Shown here: piece after piece, positions 37,862 to 45,575 of the stretch
Layout of the letters: every line of letters begins with the position of its first letter
Position numbering within the stretch: the stretch's first letter is position 1
Assembly: GCA_902785695.1 (NCBI GenBank)
Contig: CACZZQ010000017.1
Coordinates: forward strand, 1-56,091
DNA: 56,091 nt
Direction: 5' to 3'
Origin: an uncultured Prevotellaceae bacterium
Lineage (GTDB): Bacteria > Bacteroidota > Bacteroidia > Bacteroidales > Bacteroidaceae
Program-made: the position numbers and the translations under genes
Notes under the pieces: generated by a model
What the model was told of the DNA's origin: nothing
Seen by the model: only the letters and a program-made list of their open reading frames with translations
The model's database searches: none

Positions 37862-39643
37862 TTATTTTTCACTTCTCTCTATCCATGCCAGCACGTCGCC
37901 CTTGCGAACCTTTGCGCCTTGCTTGGCACTGACCTCAACGAGCTTACCACCCAGTGCAGCGGGGATGGGCACTATCTCACCCCATTTCTCCATAAGGTAG
38001 CAGAAGGTCTGACCCTCCTCGTACTTCTGTCCGATAAACGGCTCTACGCAGGGAGCACACTCACCTTCGCCGTTGAACTCATAGAAAATCTGTCCGGCAG
38101 ACGGGCAAACCAATGCGTCGGCCTTAGCGTGCTTGAAGGCAGCCAATTCCTCGGCACTCATCTTCGAGCCGAGTTTAGCATCCTTAGCCTTCTGCAGGTC
38201 AGCCAGGAACTGCTTCTTGGCCTGTCCGCTCTTGAAGGGACGGTACTGCTCTGGGTGCATAGCCAGTTCGAAAAGTTCCTCGTTGTCCTTACCGTAATCC
38301 CATCCGTTCTCATCCATCTCTTTCTTGAAGCCTTCGAGCGCGTTGGGGATGAGGGTGTGAGGATCTACATCAGTGAACTCGCGCTTCTGCTGCTCTGCCA
38401 GTTCCATCAACTCAGGAGCAATGGTGCCAGGAATCTTTCCGCTCTTACCCAGGATCATACCCCAGATGGCATCATCCATCATCGCGTAGCGACCCTTACC
38501 CTGCTCCATCGTGAGGAGGTTCATCAGGGCGATGTTCTTAGTGTACTGCGAGAACGGCGTTACCAATGGGGGATAACCTACACGAGGCCATACATACTCT
38601 ACCTCGTTGAAGAGTTTTACCAACATATCATCCATCGTGAGCGTAGGCTCGCCCTTCTTCTCGCGCAGCTTGTTGATCATCGTCTGGATGCCGCCCAGAT
38701 CAGCCATCATACTTCCCATCATGCCGCCAGGCAGACCGCATCCCAGCAAGAGACTCGACATATGCTTGTTGGCAGGATTGATAAAGTAGCCCAGCCACTC
38801 GTCGATGAACTCCTGCGTCAATGTGCGTGCCTGCATATACGCGTTCATATTAATATCAGCCACCTCGAAGCCCTCGTTCTTCAGCATCGACTGCACAGAG
38901 ATGATATCCGGATGCACCTTACCCCAGCTCAGAGGCTCGATGGCAGTATCGATGATGTCGGCACCGTTGTTACAAACCTCCAGGATGCTGGCCATCGACA
39001 GACCTGGGCCTGAGTGTCCGTGATACTGGATAATGATATCGGGGTGTTTTGTCTTGATAGCCTTGGTCAGCTGTCCCAACATAGCAGGCTGACCGATACC
39101 AGCCATATCCTTCAGACAGATTTCCTCTGCTCCAGCGGCAATCACCTCATCGGCAATCTTTGAGTAGTACTCTACGGTGTGAACGGGAGAGGTGGTGATA
39201 CACAGCGTTGCCTGAGGAATCATACCAGCAGCCTTAGCCCACTTGATAGAGGGGATGATATTTCGCGTATCGTTCAATCCGCAGAAGATACGGGGGATGT
39301 CCACACCCTGCGCCTTCTTCACCTTGTACATCAGCTCACGCACGTCGTCGGGCACAGGATACATACGCAATGCATTCAAGCCACGATCCAACATATGAGT
39401 CTGAATACCCACCTCATTGAACGGCTTACAGAAAGCACGTACTGCATCGTTAGGATTCTCACCTGCCATCAGGTTCACCTGCTCGAAGGCACCACCGTTG
39501 GTCTCCACACGTGCAAAACAGCCCATGTCGATAATCACGGGTGCAATACGCTCCAACTGATCCTTACGCGGCTGGAACTTTCCGCTCGACTGCCACATAT
39601 CGCGGTAGACAAGACTAAACTTAATTTGTTTCTTTGTTGCCAT
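37862..39643 (-). CDS. Carboxyltransferase subunit (oxaloacetate decarboxylase alpha / pyruvate carboxylase B-like)
   Basis: 593 residues. The HMGL-like barrel (about 8-280) has SLVYRDMWQSSGKFQP, LCLKDMAGIGQP-like ICLKDMAGIGQPAML and IQYHGHSGPGLSMAS with metal-binding Asp and His; the PYC/OADA domain follows (about 290-500). The last 75 residues look like a biotinyl/lipoyl domain (PSAGQIFYEFNGEGE, GGKLVEVSAKQGAKVRKGDV), but the position of the biotin motif AMKM reads LMEKWGE, so the usual acceptor Lys is not in place. It may use a separate biotin carrier; no carrier or beta subunit is adjacent. It has its own promoter. Confidence 0.85.
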   Translation of the reverse strand: MATKKQIKFSLVYRDMWQSSGKFQPRKDQLERIAPVIIDMGCFARVETNGGAFEQVNLMAGENPNDAVRAFCKPFNEVGIQTHMLDRGLNALRMYPVPDDVRELMYKVKKAQGVDIPRIFCGLNDTRNIIPSIKWAKAAGMIPQATLCITTSPVHTVEYYSKIADEVIAAGAEEICLKDMAGIGQPAMLGQLTKAIKTKHPDIIIQYHGHSGPGLSMASILEVCNNGADIIDTAIEPLSWGKVHPDIISVQSMLKNEGFEVADINMNAYMQARTLTQEFIDEWLGYFINPANKHMSSLLLGCGLPGGMMGSMMADLGGIQTMINKLREKKGEPTLTMDDMLVKLFNEVEYVWPRVGYPPLVTPFSQYTKNIALMNLLTMEQGKGRYAMMDDAIWGMILGKSGKIPGTIAPELMELAEQQKREFTDVDPHTLIPNALEGFKKEMDENGWDYGKDNEELFELAMHPEQYRPFKSGQAKKQFLADLQKAKDAKLGSKMSAEELAAFKHAKADALVCPSAGQIFYEFNGEGECAPCVEPFIGQKYEEGQTFCYLMEKWGEIVPIPAALGGKLVEVSAKQGAKVRKGDVLAWIERSEK

Positions 39644-39677
39644 AGTCTATTTAAAGTTGTAATATTCTTTTCAACTG

Positions 39678-39685
39678 CAAAGGTA
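39678..39685 (-). promoter_or_regulatory. -7 box for the carboxyltransferase gene
   Basis: The minus strand reads TACCTTTGCA, 34 bases before the ATG. Confidence 0.6.
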
Positions 39686-39761
39686 CGAATAAGCGAGAAG
39701 AAAACCAAAACATTTTTGAGTTTTCTTGAGCGAAATTGGTTTTGGCAAAGCAAGAGGTACG

Positions 39762-39797
39762 AAAAAAACGAGCGAACCACAAAGGATTCGCCCGCTC
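39762..39797 (-). terminator. Possible terminator of the DUF5675 gene
   Basis: On the minus strand a GC-rich short stem (GAGCG with CGCTC) is followed by a run of seven T. The stem is only five pairs, so the call is weak. Confidence 0.35.
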
Positions 39798-39800
39798 TTT

Positions 39801-40319
39801 TTACTTGATGGTTATCCACACCGCCTCGCCTCGTTCCTTGGCCTCAACGATTTTCTGTTTCAGCCGGTGCAGCCAGATGCGAGAGTCAACCACTTGACCT
39901 ACGAGCTTGTTTTTGCCTACGAGAATGCAGCCAGCGGTGTCTTCGGCGGTGTTGCCAGCATGGATGCGGATGCCCTCGAAATTCGGCACGCCCAGTAAGA
40001 TGGGTAGCCACGCCTTCATCTTCGGACTCCATGAAATGACTACCGCGTAGCGACCTTCGGGGATGGCCGAGCGGCCTTTTATCTTGCGGCCACCGTGGGC
40101 GTAGTCGCGCCAAGTGGGTTCCAGTGTGTCGCAGAAATACAGACTCTCCCCCGTCCCCTCCCTGTGAGGGAGGGGCGTAGATAGTTCTTGTGCTGGATTC
40201 TGTGTTTGACTCTGACCACTCCCCTCCCTCACAGGGAGGGGTTGGGGGAGAGTCTTGATACTTAGTTTGCCAATGGTGTAGATCTTGCGCTTTGCTATTC
40301 TTGTCAATATCAGCTCCAT
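39801..40319 (-). CDS. DUF5675-family protein with palindromic-element insert
   Basis: 172 residues. The start MELILTRIAKRKIYTIGKLS and, after an interruption, YFCDTLEPTWRDY, AIPEGRYAVVISWSPKMKAW, PNFEGIRIHAGNTAEDTAGC and RIWLHRLKQKI match the DUF5675 family, small proteins found with Bacteroidota phage-like elements and thought related to cell-wall enzymes. Residues about 22-59 (for example TLPQPLPVREGSG and STPLPHREGTGES) are encoded by a 114-bp palindromic repeat inserted in frame, so the native protein would be about 134 residues. It lies downstream of the primase gene on the same strand. Confidence 0.75.
   Translation of the reverse strand: MELILTRIAKRKIYTIGKLSIKTLPQPLPVREGSGQSQTQNPAQELSTPLPHREGTGESLYFCDTLEPTWRDYAHGGRKIKGRSAIPEGRYAVVISWSPKMKAWLPILLGVPNFEGIRIHAGNTAEDTAGCILVGKNKLVGQVVDSRIWLHRLKQKIVEAKERGEAVWITIK
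40144..40257. repeat. 114-bp palindromic element inserted in frame in the DUF5675 gene
   Basis: The left arm starts CTCTCCCCCGTCCCCTCCCT (40144) and the right arm ends with the complement of CTCTCCCCCAACCCCTCCCT (40257). The arms are 32 bases long with two mismatches; each also holds a CCCTCCC/GGGAGGG hairpin. The length is a multiple of three, and the reading frame is kept. Confidence 0.85.
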
Positions 40320-40357
40320 AACTGAAATTTAATGTTTAATGTTTAATGTTTAATGTG

Positions 40358-40397
40358 CTTAATGTCACGATGTCACTTTGTCATTGTCACTTTTTGT
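40358..40397. repeat. TGTCAC-word repeat, left inverted copy
   Basis: Begins CTTAATGTCACGATGTCACT and ends TTGTCATTGTCACTTTTTGT. Apart from one extra base it is the exact reverse complement of 55621-55661. The copy covers the last codons and stop of the primase gene. A run of TTTAATG repeats (40329-40357) precedes it, and the same words recur, inverted, before the HU gene (55965-55984). Confidence 0.9.
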
Positions 40398-42792
40398 CTT
40401 GACACTTCGTGTCGACCTTGCTCCACAACTTCGAGTCCACCTTCTCCACCCAGCCGTCGCGGTTCCAGCGCGAGATGATTTTGATGATTGAGTTGCGAGG
40501 CACGTTGCTGCGCTTCAATGCCGCCAGATCATCAACCGTAAACGTGGGTGGCAACTGGTCGAAGATGCTGTTGTTCTTGCCATATCGCTGACACTCCGTC
40601 TCAGCATCCACATACTGATTCTGCAGGGCCACGCCAAACACCTTGATTTGCTGTTGCAGACAGTAGCTGGCCATCATCAGGGCAAACTCAATACAGGCTT
40701 TCGACTCATGGCTTCCCCTCTCTTTGGAGGGGACTGAGGGGAGGCTTAGCAGGTGGAAGATGACACCGCAACGGAAGCCGATGACCGCAGCACGACGGCG
40801 GTAGGTGTCCTTCACGTGGTCGATGTCCTTCAGTGCCGCCACGCGCTGCTCTTCCACCCACCCGTCGATAGCCTTGCGCAGTCGAGGGGTATCCACATAG
40901 CCGCTAAACGAGCGCAATCGTGTCACTGCCTCCTGAATCCTCGCCTCGTCCTCCACGGAACGACGCCCGTAACGAGGCATCTTGGCAAACGAGGTGTCGG
41001 GCATCTCAGCCAGTAGGATACGGCTCGAAAGACCGTTCTCTACATTGTCCGACTTGAAGCACTTCCTGACGGCCCCGCTGGTTCCGAGCATTGACCAGTT
41101 ATACGCCACTTTTACGACACCACTCTCAGCTTGGTCGCTGTTGTAATCCTGACCCCACTCCGAGTCAATCGGGTCGAAAGCCAGTCGGTAGATGTCGTAC
41201 TTCGACGACCACGAGCCGGCACCGTTGGTCTTGCGCAGCGTGTCCAGTTCCTCGCCAAAGCTGTACAAGGTGTGCCCGTTGGCATTCTTCAAGCGCTTCA
41301 ATAGCGTAGAACACGACACCGTCACGGGCACCACGCGAATCAATACCTTCGGGTCTTCGGGAGCCTTCTCGTTAGCCTTGCGACTCTTCTTGCGCTCCTT
41401 CCACTCGTCCTCACGCTTGCGAGCCAAGGCATCCTCCTCGTCGAACTGACGCTTCCAGATGTTCACGGCATGTTTACACACCGATTTTCCCGAGGCCTGT
41501 TCACCGTAGATAATCGACATCATGCCCAACTTCTGCATCTCGCCGTCACAATAGCGTACCTCCACCTGGTCGGCGTAGGCAGCCGCCAACGGCAACACCG
41601 AGCAGAGCACCGGCATGTGCATCGAGACAGGCACACCCGTGAGCGACTCCTTCAGACCTACAGGCAGGGCCTTTCTAAGTGAAGAATGAAGAGTGAAGAG
41701 TGAAGAATCGGGCTGCGCTGAGTCATCGAATTCAGGGTGAGCGGAAGCAAATTCTTCACTCTTCATTCTTAACTCTTCACTCTCTACAATTTGATCTATC
41801 AATCGCGAACCCTTAGTGGGCTCCTTGCAAGCTGAGTGGATGATACCCTTCATCTCCTGCGCTGACAGTCCGTAGCGAGGCATCACCTCCAGCAGCCACT
41901 CCTCCGAGTTATCACAAATAGCCCTGAGATTAGCCGCCAACTGATGCAGGCGCTTGTTGCGCTCACCCTCTGAGGGCTCACCACCCGTCCTACGCCAATA
42001 CTCAGCGATAATAGAGGTATAAGGAATGTCCTTGAACTGAGAAGGAAAGGCCCCCCCAAGCCCCTCCGAAGGAGGGGGTGTCTGGTTATCCCCTCCTTGG
42101 GAGGGGCTTGTGGAGGCTCCAAAATACGCCCCATCCTCCGTACGTCCATCGATGCTCAGACCTCTGTCCGTATATGCCTTGCGACGCTGAGCCACCTCTT
42201 CCTCAGAAAGCTGCTCATACCATCCGTCGGCACGATAAATCTCGTACTCCGCAGGCGTGATATAGATAAACCTCTCAGGAGTGAAGCATGACGTATCAGC
42301 CACGATGGTCACGCCGTCCGTACTCAGTGCCTTACAGTAGGCACGCTGCGCCTCGGGTACCGTCATGCCCAGCGGCAAGCGGATATCAATATGAAGCTTC
42401 TTGCGAGCCGAGTAGTCCTTGTGCAACATCATGCCCTGCCACTCGCCACCTATCTGTACATCCAGCTTCTCCGACATCCTATTGGCGTGTTCCACCAATT
42501 CGGGGTCGTCAATATCCACACACGTCTGCCAAGTAAACGACTCAGCATCTATATGCTCGCGGTCGCGATAGTTATCACGGAAGCGGCTGTAGTGCGGACA
42601 GCGGAAGGGTAGAAAACCCTTTAGCCGTCTTTGCTCCTCTTCGCATATTGTGCTGTTGTTGATGCGCTTAATCAGATTACCAACGCGCGCTTCACTTGCC
42701 ACGAAATCGTATTCTGAGAGCGGAACTTCCACAACATACGACCTCGGCTGCTCCTTGTTCTGACGCGGGTTGAGTGCTATTAGTCTTCCCAT
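40387..42792 (-). CDS. DUF3987-type primase/helicase of a mobile element, with three repeat-derived inserts
   Basis: 801 residues. The N-terminal part (about 1-225) includes FTWQTCVDIDDPELVEHANR and LHIDIRLPLGMTVPEAQRAY, similar to BT4734/primase-polymerase-like regions. The rest is a DUF3987-type ATPase with P-loop IIYGEQASGKSVCKHAVN near residue 425 and EELDTLRKTNGAGSW. A winged-helix-like end (FTVDDLAALKRSNVPRNSII) finishes it. It probably primes or unwinds DNA of an integrated element. Three low-complexity segments are encoded by palindromic repeats: about 226-248, 337-372 and 682-694. It overlaps the gene upstream by 13 bases. Confidence 0.75.
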   Translation of the reverse strand: MGRLIALNPRQNKEQPRSYVVEVPLSEYDFVASEARVGNLIKRINNSTICEEEQRRLKGFLPFRCPHYSRFRDNYRDREHIDAESFTWQTCVDIDDPELVEHANRMSEKLDVQIGGEWQGMMLHKDYSARKKLHIDIRLPLGMTVPEAQRAYCKALSTDGVTIVADTSCFTPERFIYITPAEYEIYRADGWYEQLSEEEVAQRRKAYTDRGLSIDGRTEDGAYFGASTSPSQGGDNQTPPPSEGLGGAFPSQFKDIPYTSIIAEYWRRTGGEPSEGERNKRLHQLAANLRAICDNSEEWLLEVMPRYGLSAQEMKGIIHSACKEPTKGSRLIDQIVESEELRMKSEEFASAHPEFDDSAQPDSSLFTLHSSLRKALPVGLKESLTGVPVSMHMPVLCSVLPLAAAYADQVEVRYCDGEMQKLGMMSIIYGEQASGKSVCKHAVNIWKRQFDEEDALARKREDEWKERKKSRKANEKAPEDPKVLIRVVPVTVSCSTLLKRLKNANGHTLYSFGEELDTLRKTNGAGSWSSKYDIYRLAFDPIDSEWGQDYNSDQAESGVVKVAYNWSMLGTSGAVRKCFKSDNVENGLSSRILLAEMPDTSFAKMPRYGRRSVEDEARIQEAVTRLRSFSGYVDTPRLRKAIDGWVEEQRVAALKDIDHVKDTYRRRAAVIGFRCGVIFHLLSLPSVPSKERGSHESKACIEFALMMASYCLQQQIKVFGVALQNQYVDAETECQRYGKNNSIFDQLPPTFTVDDLAALKRSNVPRNSIIKIISRWNRDGWVEKVDSKLWSKVDTKCQDKK
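40710..40747. repeat. Short palindromic insert 3 in the primase gene
   Basis: GGCTTCCCCTCTCTTTGGAG runs into GGGACTGAGGGGAGGCTT, so the ends pair (GCTTCCCCTC with GAGGGGAGGC, one mismatch). On the minus strand it encodes SLPSVPSKERGS. Confidence 0.6.
41676..41783. repeat. 108-bp palindromic insert 2 in the primase gene
   Basis: The left arm (41676-41708) is made of GTGAAGAATGAAGAGTGAAG words and the right arm (41751-41783) is its near complement. The minus strand encodes SEELRMKSEEF from one arm and SSLFTLHSSL from the other. The length is a multiple of three and the frame is kept. Confidence 0.8.
42050..42118. repeat. 69-bp palindromic insert 1 in the primase gene
   Basis: The left arm contains CCAAGCCCCTCCGAAGGAGG and the right arm CCTCCTTGGGAGGGGCTTGT, nearly complementary. 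The minus strand encodes STSPSQGG and TPPPSEGLGGAF. Length 69 is a multiple of three. Confidence 0.8.
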
Positions 42793-43232
42793 ATTGTTTC
42801 CTCCTTGCGTGTTTTAAGATACGACATCACCTCGTCTGCCTCCTCCGCAAAGAGCGACTTCATCAGCGCCAGTCCCAGGTTCTTCGGAAACTTGAACGTC
42901 ACGTAGAGATACTCCATGTCGAGTCTGCGTCGGTGCGACGGACGGTCGGTGCGATACAGCGGACGAGTCATCTCCACACAGGCGTGGCGCGTCTCATACA
43001 GCAGTTCGCGCTTCGGACCCGTGTTCGTGCGGTAAGCCTTGAAGAAACTTGTGCCGTCCTCCTCGATGGTCATTCGCCCCTTTGGTTGACGCTTGCCGCC
43101 GTTAGTCACCTGTTCGTCCACCCATCCGCAAGGATAAATGTTCACATCACCGTTTACGTGGAACTTAGTCTGAGTGTCCATACTCACTTCGCCAGCCAGA
43201 ATCTGCTGGACTTTACAATTTTTTCTTGCCAT
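42780..43232 (-). CDS. Conserved-looking hypothetical protein upstream of primase
   Basis: 150 residues, MARKNCKVQQILAGEVSMDT at the start. No membrane segment or signal peptide. The composition is ordered, with VNGDVNIYPCGWVDEQV, TSFFKAYRTNTGPKRELLYE and MEYLYVTFKFPKNLGLALM. It overlaps the primase start by 13 bases, so the two are translationally linked. I do not recognise a named family; position suggests an accessory replication or regulatory role. Confidence 0.6.
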   Translation of the reverse strand: MARKNCKVQQILAGEVSMDTQTKFHVNGDVNIYPCGWVDEQVTNGGKRQPKGRMTIEEDGTSFFKAYRTNTGPKRELLYETRHACVEMTRPLYRTDRPSHRRRLDMEYLYVTFKFPKNLGLALMKSLFAEEADEVMSYLKTRKEETIWED

Positions 43233-43326
43233 TTTGGTTGAAGATTGCGAGAGAAGTTTTCGAGAAAGGCGCCTACATCATTGCTGATGCTCAATTGATT
43301 CTCTCGACTCCAACCCTGGTTAATGA

Positions 43327-43608
43327 TTATTTGTTTACTTTCACGATGTCAGTACACAGTATTTCTTGAAACACCTGATTCTGATACTCGTGCGTTGAGA
43401 AGCGGAGCGTTGCGATAACCACATCACCTTCGTAGAACCTGCACGCCGCCAGATTGCCCAGCATAGCGCACACATACTCGTTTTCAAACTTGCCGCCCAG
43501 TTCCTTCAGTACGATGTTGCACTTCTGAATCTGACCGCCGTCAGCCTTAGCCGACTGTACGCTGAAGGCCTCGCCCTGGCGTACCACTTTTAGGATTCTT
43601 GTTTCCAT
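43327..43608 (-). CDS. Small OB-fold-like protein (possible ssDNA-binding, DUF3127-like)
   Basis: 93 residues. The strand pattern and the segment GDVVIATLRFSTHEYQNQVF followed by EILCTDIVKV recall the DUF3127/SSB-like OB-fold end (GDxVxVxFxIxSREFxGRWY). The start METRILKVVRQGEAFSVQSA fits the first strand. It sits two genes upstream of the primase on the same strand with a -7 box 63 bases before the ATG, so it may coat single-stranded DNA of the element. The fold call is a pattern judgement and could be wrong. Confidence 0.5.
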   Translation of the reverse strand: METRILKVVRQGEAFSVQSAKADGGQIQKCNIVLKELGGKFENEYVCAMLGNLAACRFYEGDVVIATLRFSTHEYQNQVFQEILCTDIVKVNK

Positions 43609-43670
43609 TTTACCTTATTATTTGTTTTACGTCGCGTCCTTAGTGCGACCTTTTAAGTGGTTTGACGATG

Positions 43671-43678
43671 CAAAGGTA
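43671..43678 (-). promoter_or_regulatory. -7 box for the OB-like/primase operon
   Basis: The minus strand reads TACCTTTGCA, 63 bases before the ATG. The leader contains a small GTCGC/GCGAC hairpin (43631-43649). Confidence 0.6.
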
Positions 43679-43770
43679 CATAAGCTGATAATCTGGGCAA
43701 ATCTGAGCGAATAATCTCAGATTATTTTCATCAGCGTAACACAACATCCTCAAAATCAGTACAAAACAAA

Positions 43771-43806
43771 AAGTGCCCGACTCTCAAAATCGAGAATCGA
43801 GCACTT
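43771..43806 (-). terminator. Terminator of the ATPase-nuclease operon
   Basis: AAGTGC-CGA-CTCTC pairs with GAGA-TCG-GCACTT across a short AT loop. On the minus strand it is followed by TTTTTGTTTTG. It lies 27 bases after the stop of the nuclease gene and separates it from the replication genes. Confidence 0.75.
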
Positions 43807-43832
43807 GTAAATTTCGCTCAGATTATGTCAGA

Positions 43833-44426
43833 TTACTTTTCTGGCTTTTCCCAATGGGTCTTTTCCGAGAAAAACAAACCGATATTGTTGTTTTCGTCAG
43901 CGAAACGAATCTGGTACTCCTGCTTGATAGCCCTACTTTTCGGGAAACGCTGTGACACCACCACATGACAACTCAGTGTTACGGCATCTTCAAACTGGAC
44001 GTCAACCTTCTGTAATCTATCCTTAAACACATGGATGGTTTCCTTCAACTGACTGGTAGCCTTATCAAATGTCTCACGCACCTGTTCGCTACTGTTCCCG
44101 TAAGCATTCGTCTTAAACTCAACGAAACGGAATTGTTTGTCATCAAACAAAGCACAATCACAAATACCACCTACGTGTTCCTTTATCAGTTTGTTGTCTA
44201 TCGAGAGTAAGACTATCTGCCTATTGTTTTCATTAATCACCATCAAGGCTTTCTGTTCATCGTCAGGATTGTTAGTGAATCGTGAAAACTTCTCTTCATC
44301 ATCGTCAATCACCATCAGTTCACTATCCATCCTCACTGTCCAACACTCATTGAACGGCTTGTAAGCCTCCGTAGCAAAAGCCTCGTCCAGTTTAATCCTG
44401 TCGATAGCCTGTTGATTTACTGCCAT
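43833..44426 (-). CDS. Putative PD-(D/E)XK nuclease partner of the ATPase
   Basis: 197 residues, no signal or membrane segment. The stretch GGICDCALFDDKQFRFVEFK (about 85-104) has the Asp ... Glu-x-Lys spacing of PD-(D/E)XK nucleases, followed by QVRETFDKATSQLKETIHVF, a helix of the right length. The start sits six bases after the stop of the AAA ATPase gene, and a terminator follows, so the two form a closed operon. ATPase plus small nuclease is a common defence layout (compare Septu or PARIS), but this partner does not look like HNH or TOPRIM. Function is inferred from motif and context. Confidence 0.55.
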   Translation of the reverse strand: MAVNQQAIDRIKLDEAFATEAYKPFNECWTVRMDSELMVIDDDEEKFSRFTNNPDDEQKALMVINENNRQIVLLSIDNKLIKEHVGGICDCALFDDKQFRFVEFKTNAYGNSSEQVRETFDKATSQLKETIHVFKDRLQKVDVQFEDAVTLSCHVVVSQRFPKSRAIKQEYQIRFADENNNIGLFFSEKTHWEKPEK

Positions 44427-44432
44427 AACCTG

Positions 44433-45503
44433 CTACTTCTTCTTAACCTGACGATAGAGATCATAGAGGCGGTCAAAGTCATCGCCAATCACCTCTGATA
44501 CAGAATCCAATTCATTTACCGACACCAGTCCAGTCTTCTCTGAAATCAGACTTTTGCAATACACCTCGCTATTGGGGTCGAGTGAATATACTGCTACATC
44601 GTCTGGATTCACAGTATAACCTGGTACGATAATCTTTTCAGCCTCTTCACGAACCTCGTCAATGTGGTGAAGCTTATATGCCAGCATCAGCACGTTCAGA
44701 CACGACAGCATATAGGGACTATGGGTTGTTAATACCACCTGCCTATCATCCTTTCCTGCCATACGCGATGAAATAAAGTTCAATATCTCACGCTGATTCT
44801 CTGGGAACAAGTTCTGTTCAGGTTCCTCGATAACAAATGAATTAAAGGCATCGGTCTTTATGGCATAATCTATAATAACCAACATGGGTATAGCAGACTG
44901 GAGTCCCGATGAAGAAACGCTTAGCGGCAACAGTTTATTCTTACCCTTCAAACTAATCATATTCCTGTTGTCCTGCTTCACGTAACTCACATCAAAGAAT
45001 GGAATATCATAGACAGGCAACTCCTTTGTGGCCCTCTCAAACTGACTCATGTAATTCAGCAGCAGCGAGGAAATAGGAATCTGCGCGCTCCACATCGAAG
45101 CGATAGCCTCAGACATATTACCTATCAGATTGCGCTCGGCAGGCACATAGAGGAAACGCTGTATATCTGCGGACTGATTGTCGCCCATTTCTACGAGGAA
45201 ATGCCCATCTTCGTAAGTCACCTTGCAGGGAATAGTCGTCTCATCGTATTTGAGTTCATAAAAAATAAAGCTATTCTCCTGCAGATAATCGTTAATCCCA
45301 TAGTCATGAAGACGTTTTGTATAATTCAACTTATCACGAACATCGGCCCATAGCGATTCTCTGCAAAACGTCAGCAACTTGGCTATTGTACTTTTTCCAC
45401 TACCCTGTGTGCCGATGAATAACGTCATAGGCCGGATAATGATATCCAGATTACTGATAGGTCCGAAATTGCGGACGGTCAACTTCTCATATACAATCCT
45501 CAT
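44433..45503 (-). CDS. AAA ATPase (OLD/SMC-like, AAA_15/AAA_21 type)
   Basis: 356 residues. Walker A GTQGSGKS is at 31-38, directly after FGPISNLDIIIRPMTLFI. A helical insertion follows, then SLKGKNKLLPLSVSSSGLQS, a signature-like segment, Walker B FVIEEPEQNLFP near 220, and the switch His in VLTTHSPYML near 257. There is no TOPRIM domain, unlike full OLD proteins. It has its own -7 box 24 bases upstream and a nuclease-like gene six bases downstream. Such ATPases act as sensors or motors in defence pairs; which trigger it recognises is unknown. Confidence 0.85.
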   Translation of the reverse strand: MRIVYEKLTVRNFGPISNLDIIIRPMTLFIGTQGSGKSTIAKLLTFCRESLWADVRDKLNYTKRLHDYGINDYLQENSFIFYELKYDETTIPCKVTYEDGHFLVEMGDNQSADIQRFLYVPAERNLIGNMSEAIASMWSAQIPISSLLLNYMSQFERATKELPVYDIPFFDVSYVKQDNRNMISLKGKNKLLPLSVSSSGLQSAIPMLVIIDYAIKTDAFNSFVIEEPEQNLFPENQREILNFISSRMAGKDDRQVVLTTHSPYMLSCLNVLMLAYKLHHIDEVREEAEKIIVPGYTVNPDDVAVYSLDPNSEVYCKSLISEKTGLVSVNELDSVSEVIGDDFDRLYDLYRQVKKK

Positions 45504-45527
45504 AACTCAAAAGTTTCTATTTTGGTG

Positions 45528-45535
45528 CAAATTTA
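45528..45535 (-). promoter_or_regulatory. -7 box for the ATPase-nuclease pair
   Basis: The minus strand reads TAAATTTGCA, 24 bases before the ATPase ATG. It suggests that the pair is transcribed independently of the genes upstream. Confidence 0.5.
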
Positions 45536-45575
45536 CGATTTTCTCTTCAATTATCTCCCATCTATCACCTTCTTT

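Noticed and set aside
37844-39013. 389-residue plus-strand reading frame
   Set aside because: It lies antisense to the well-supported carboxyltransferase gene and has no coherent domain or start context.
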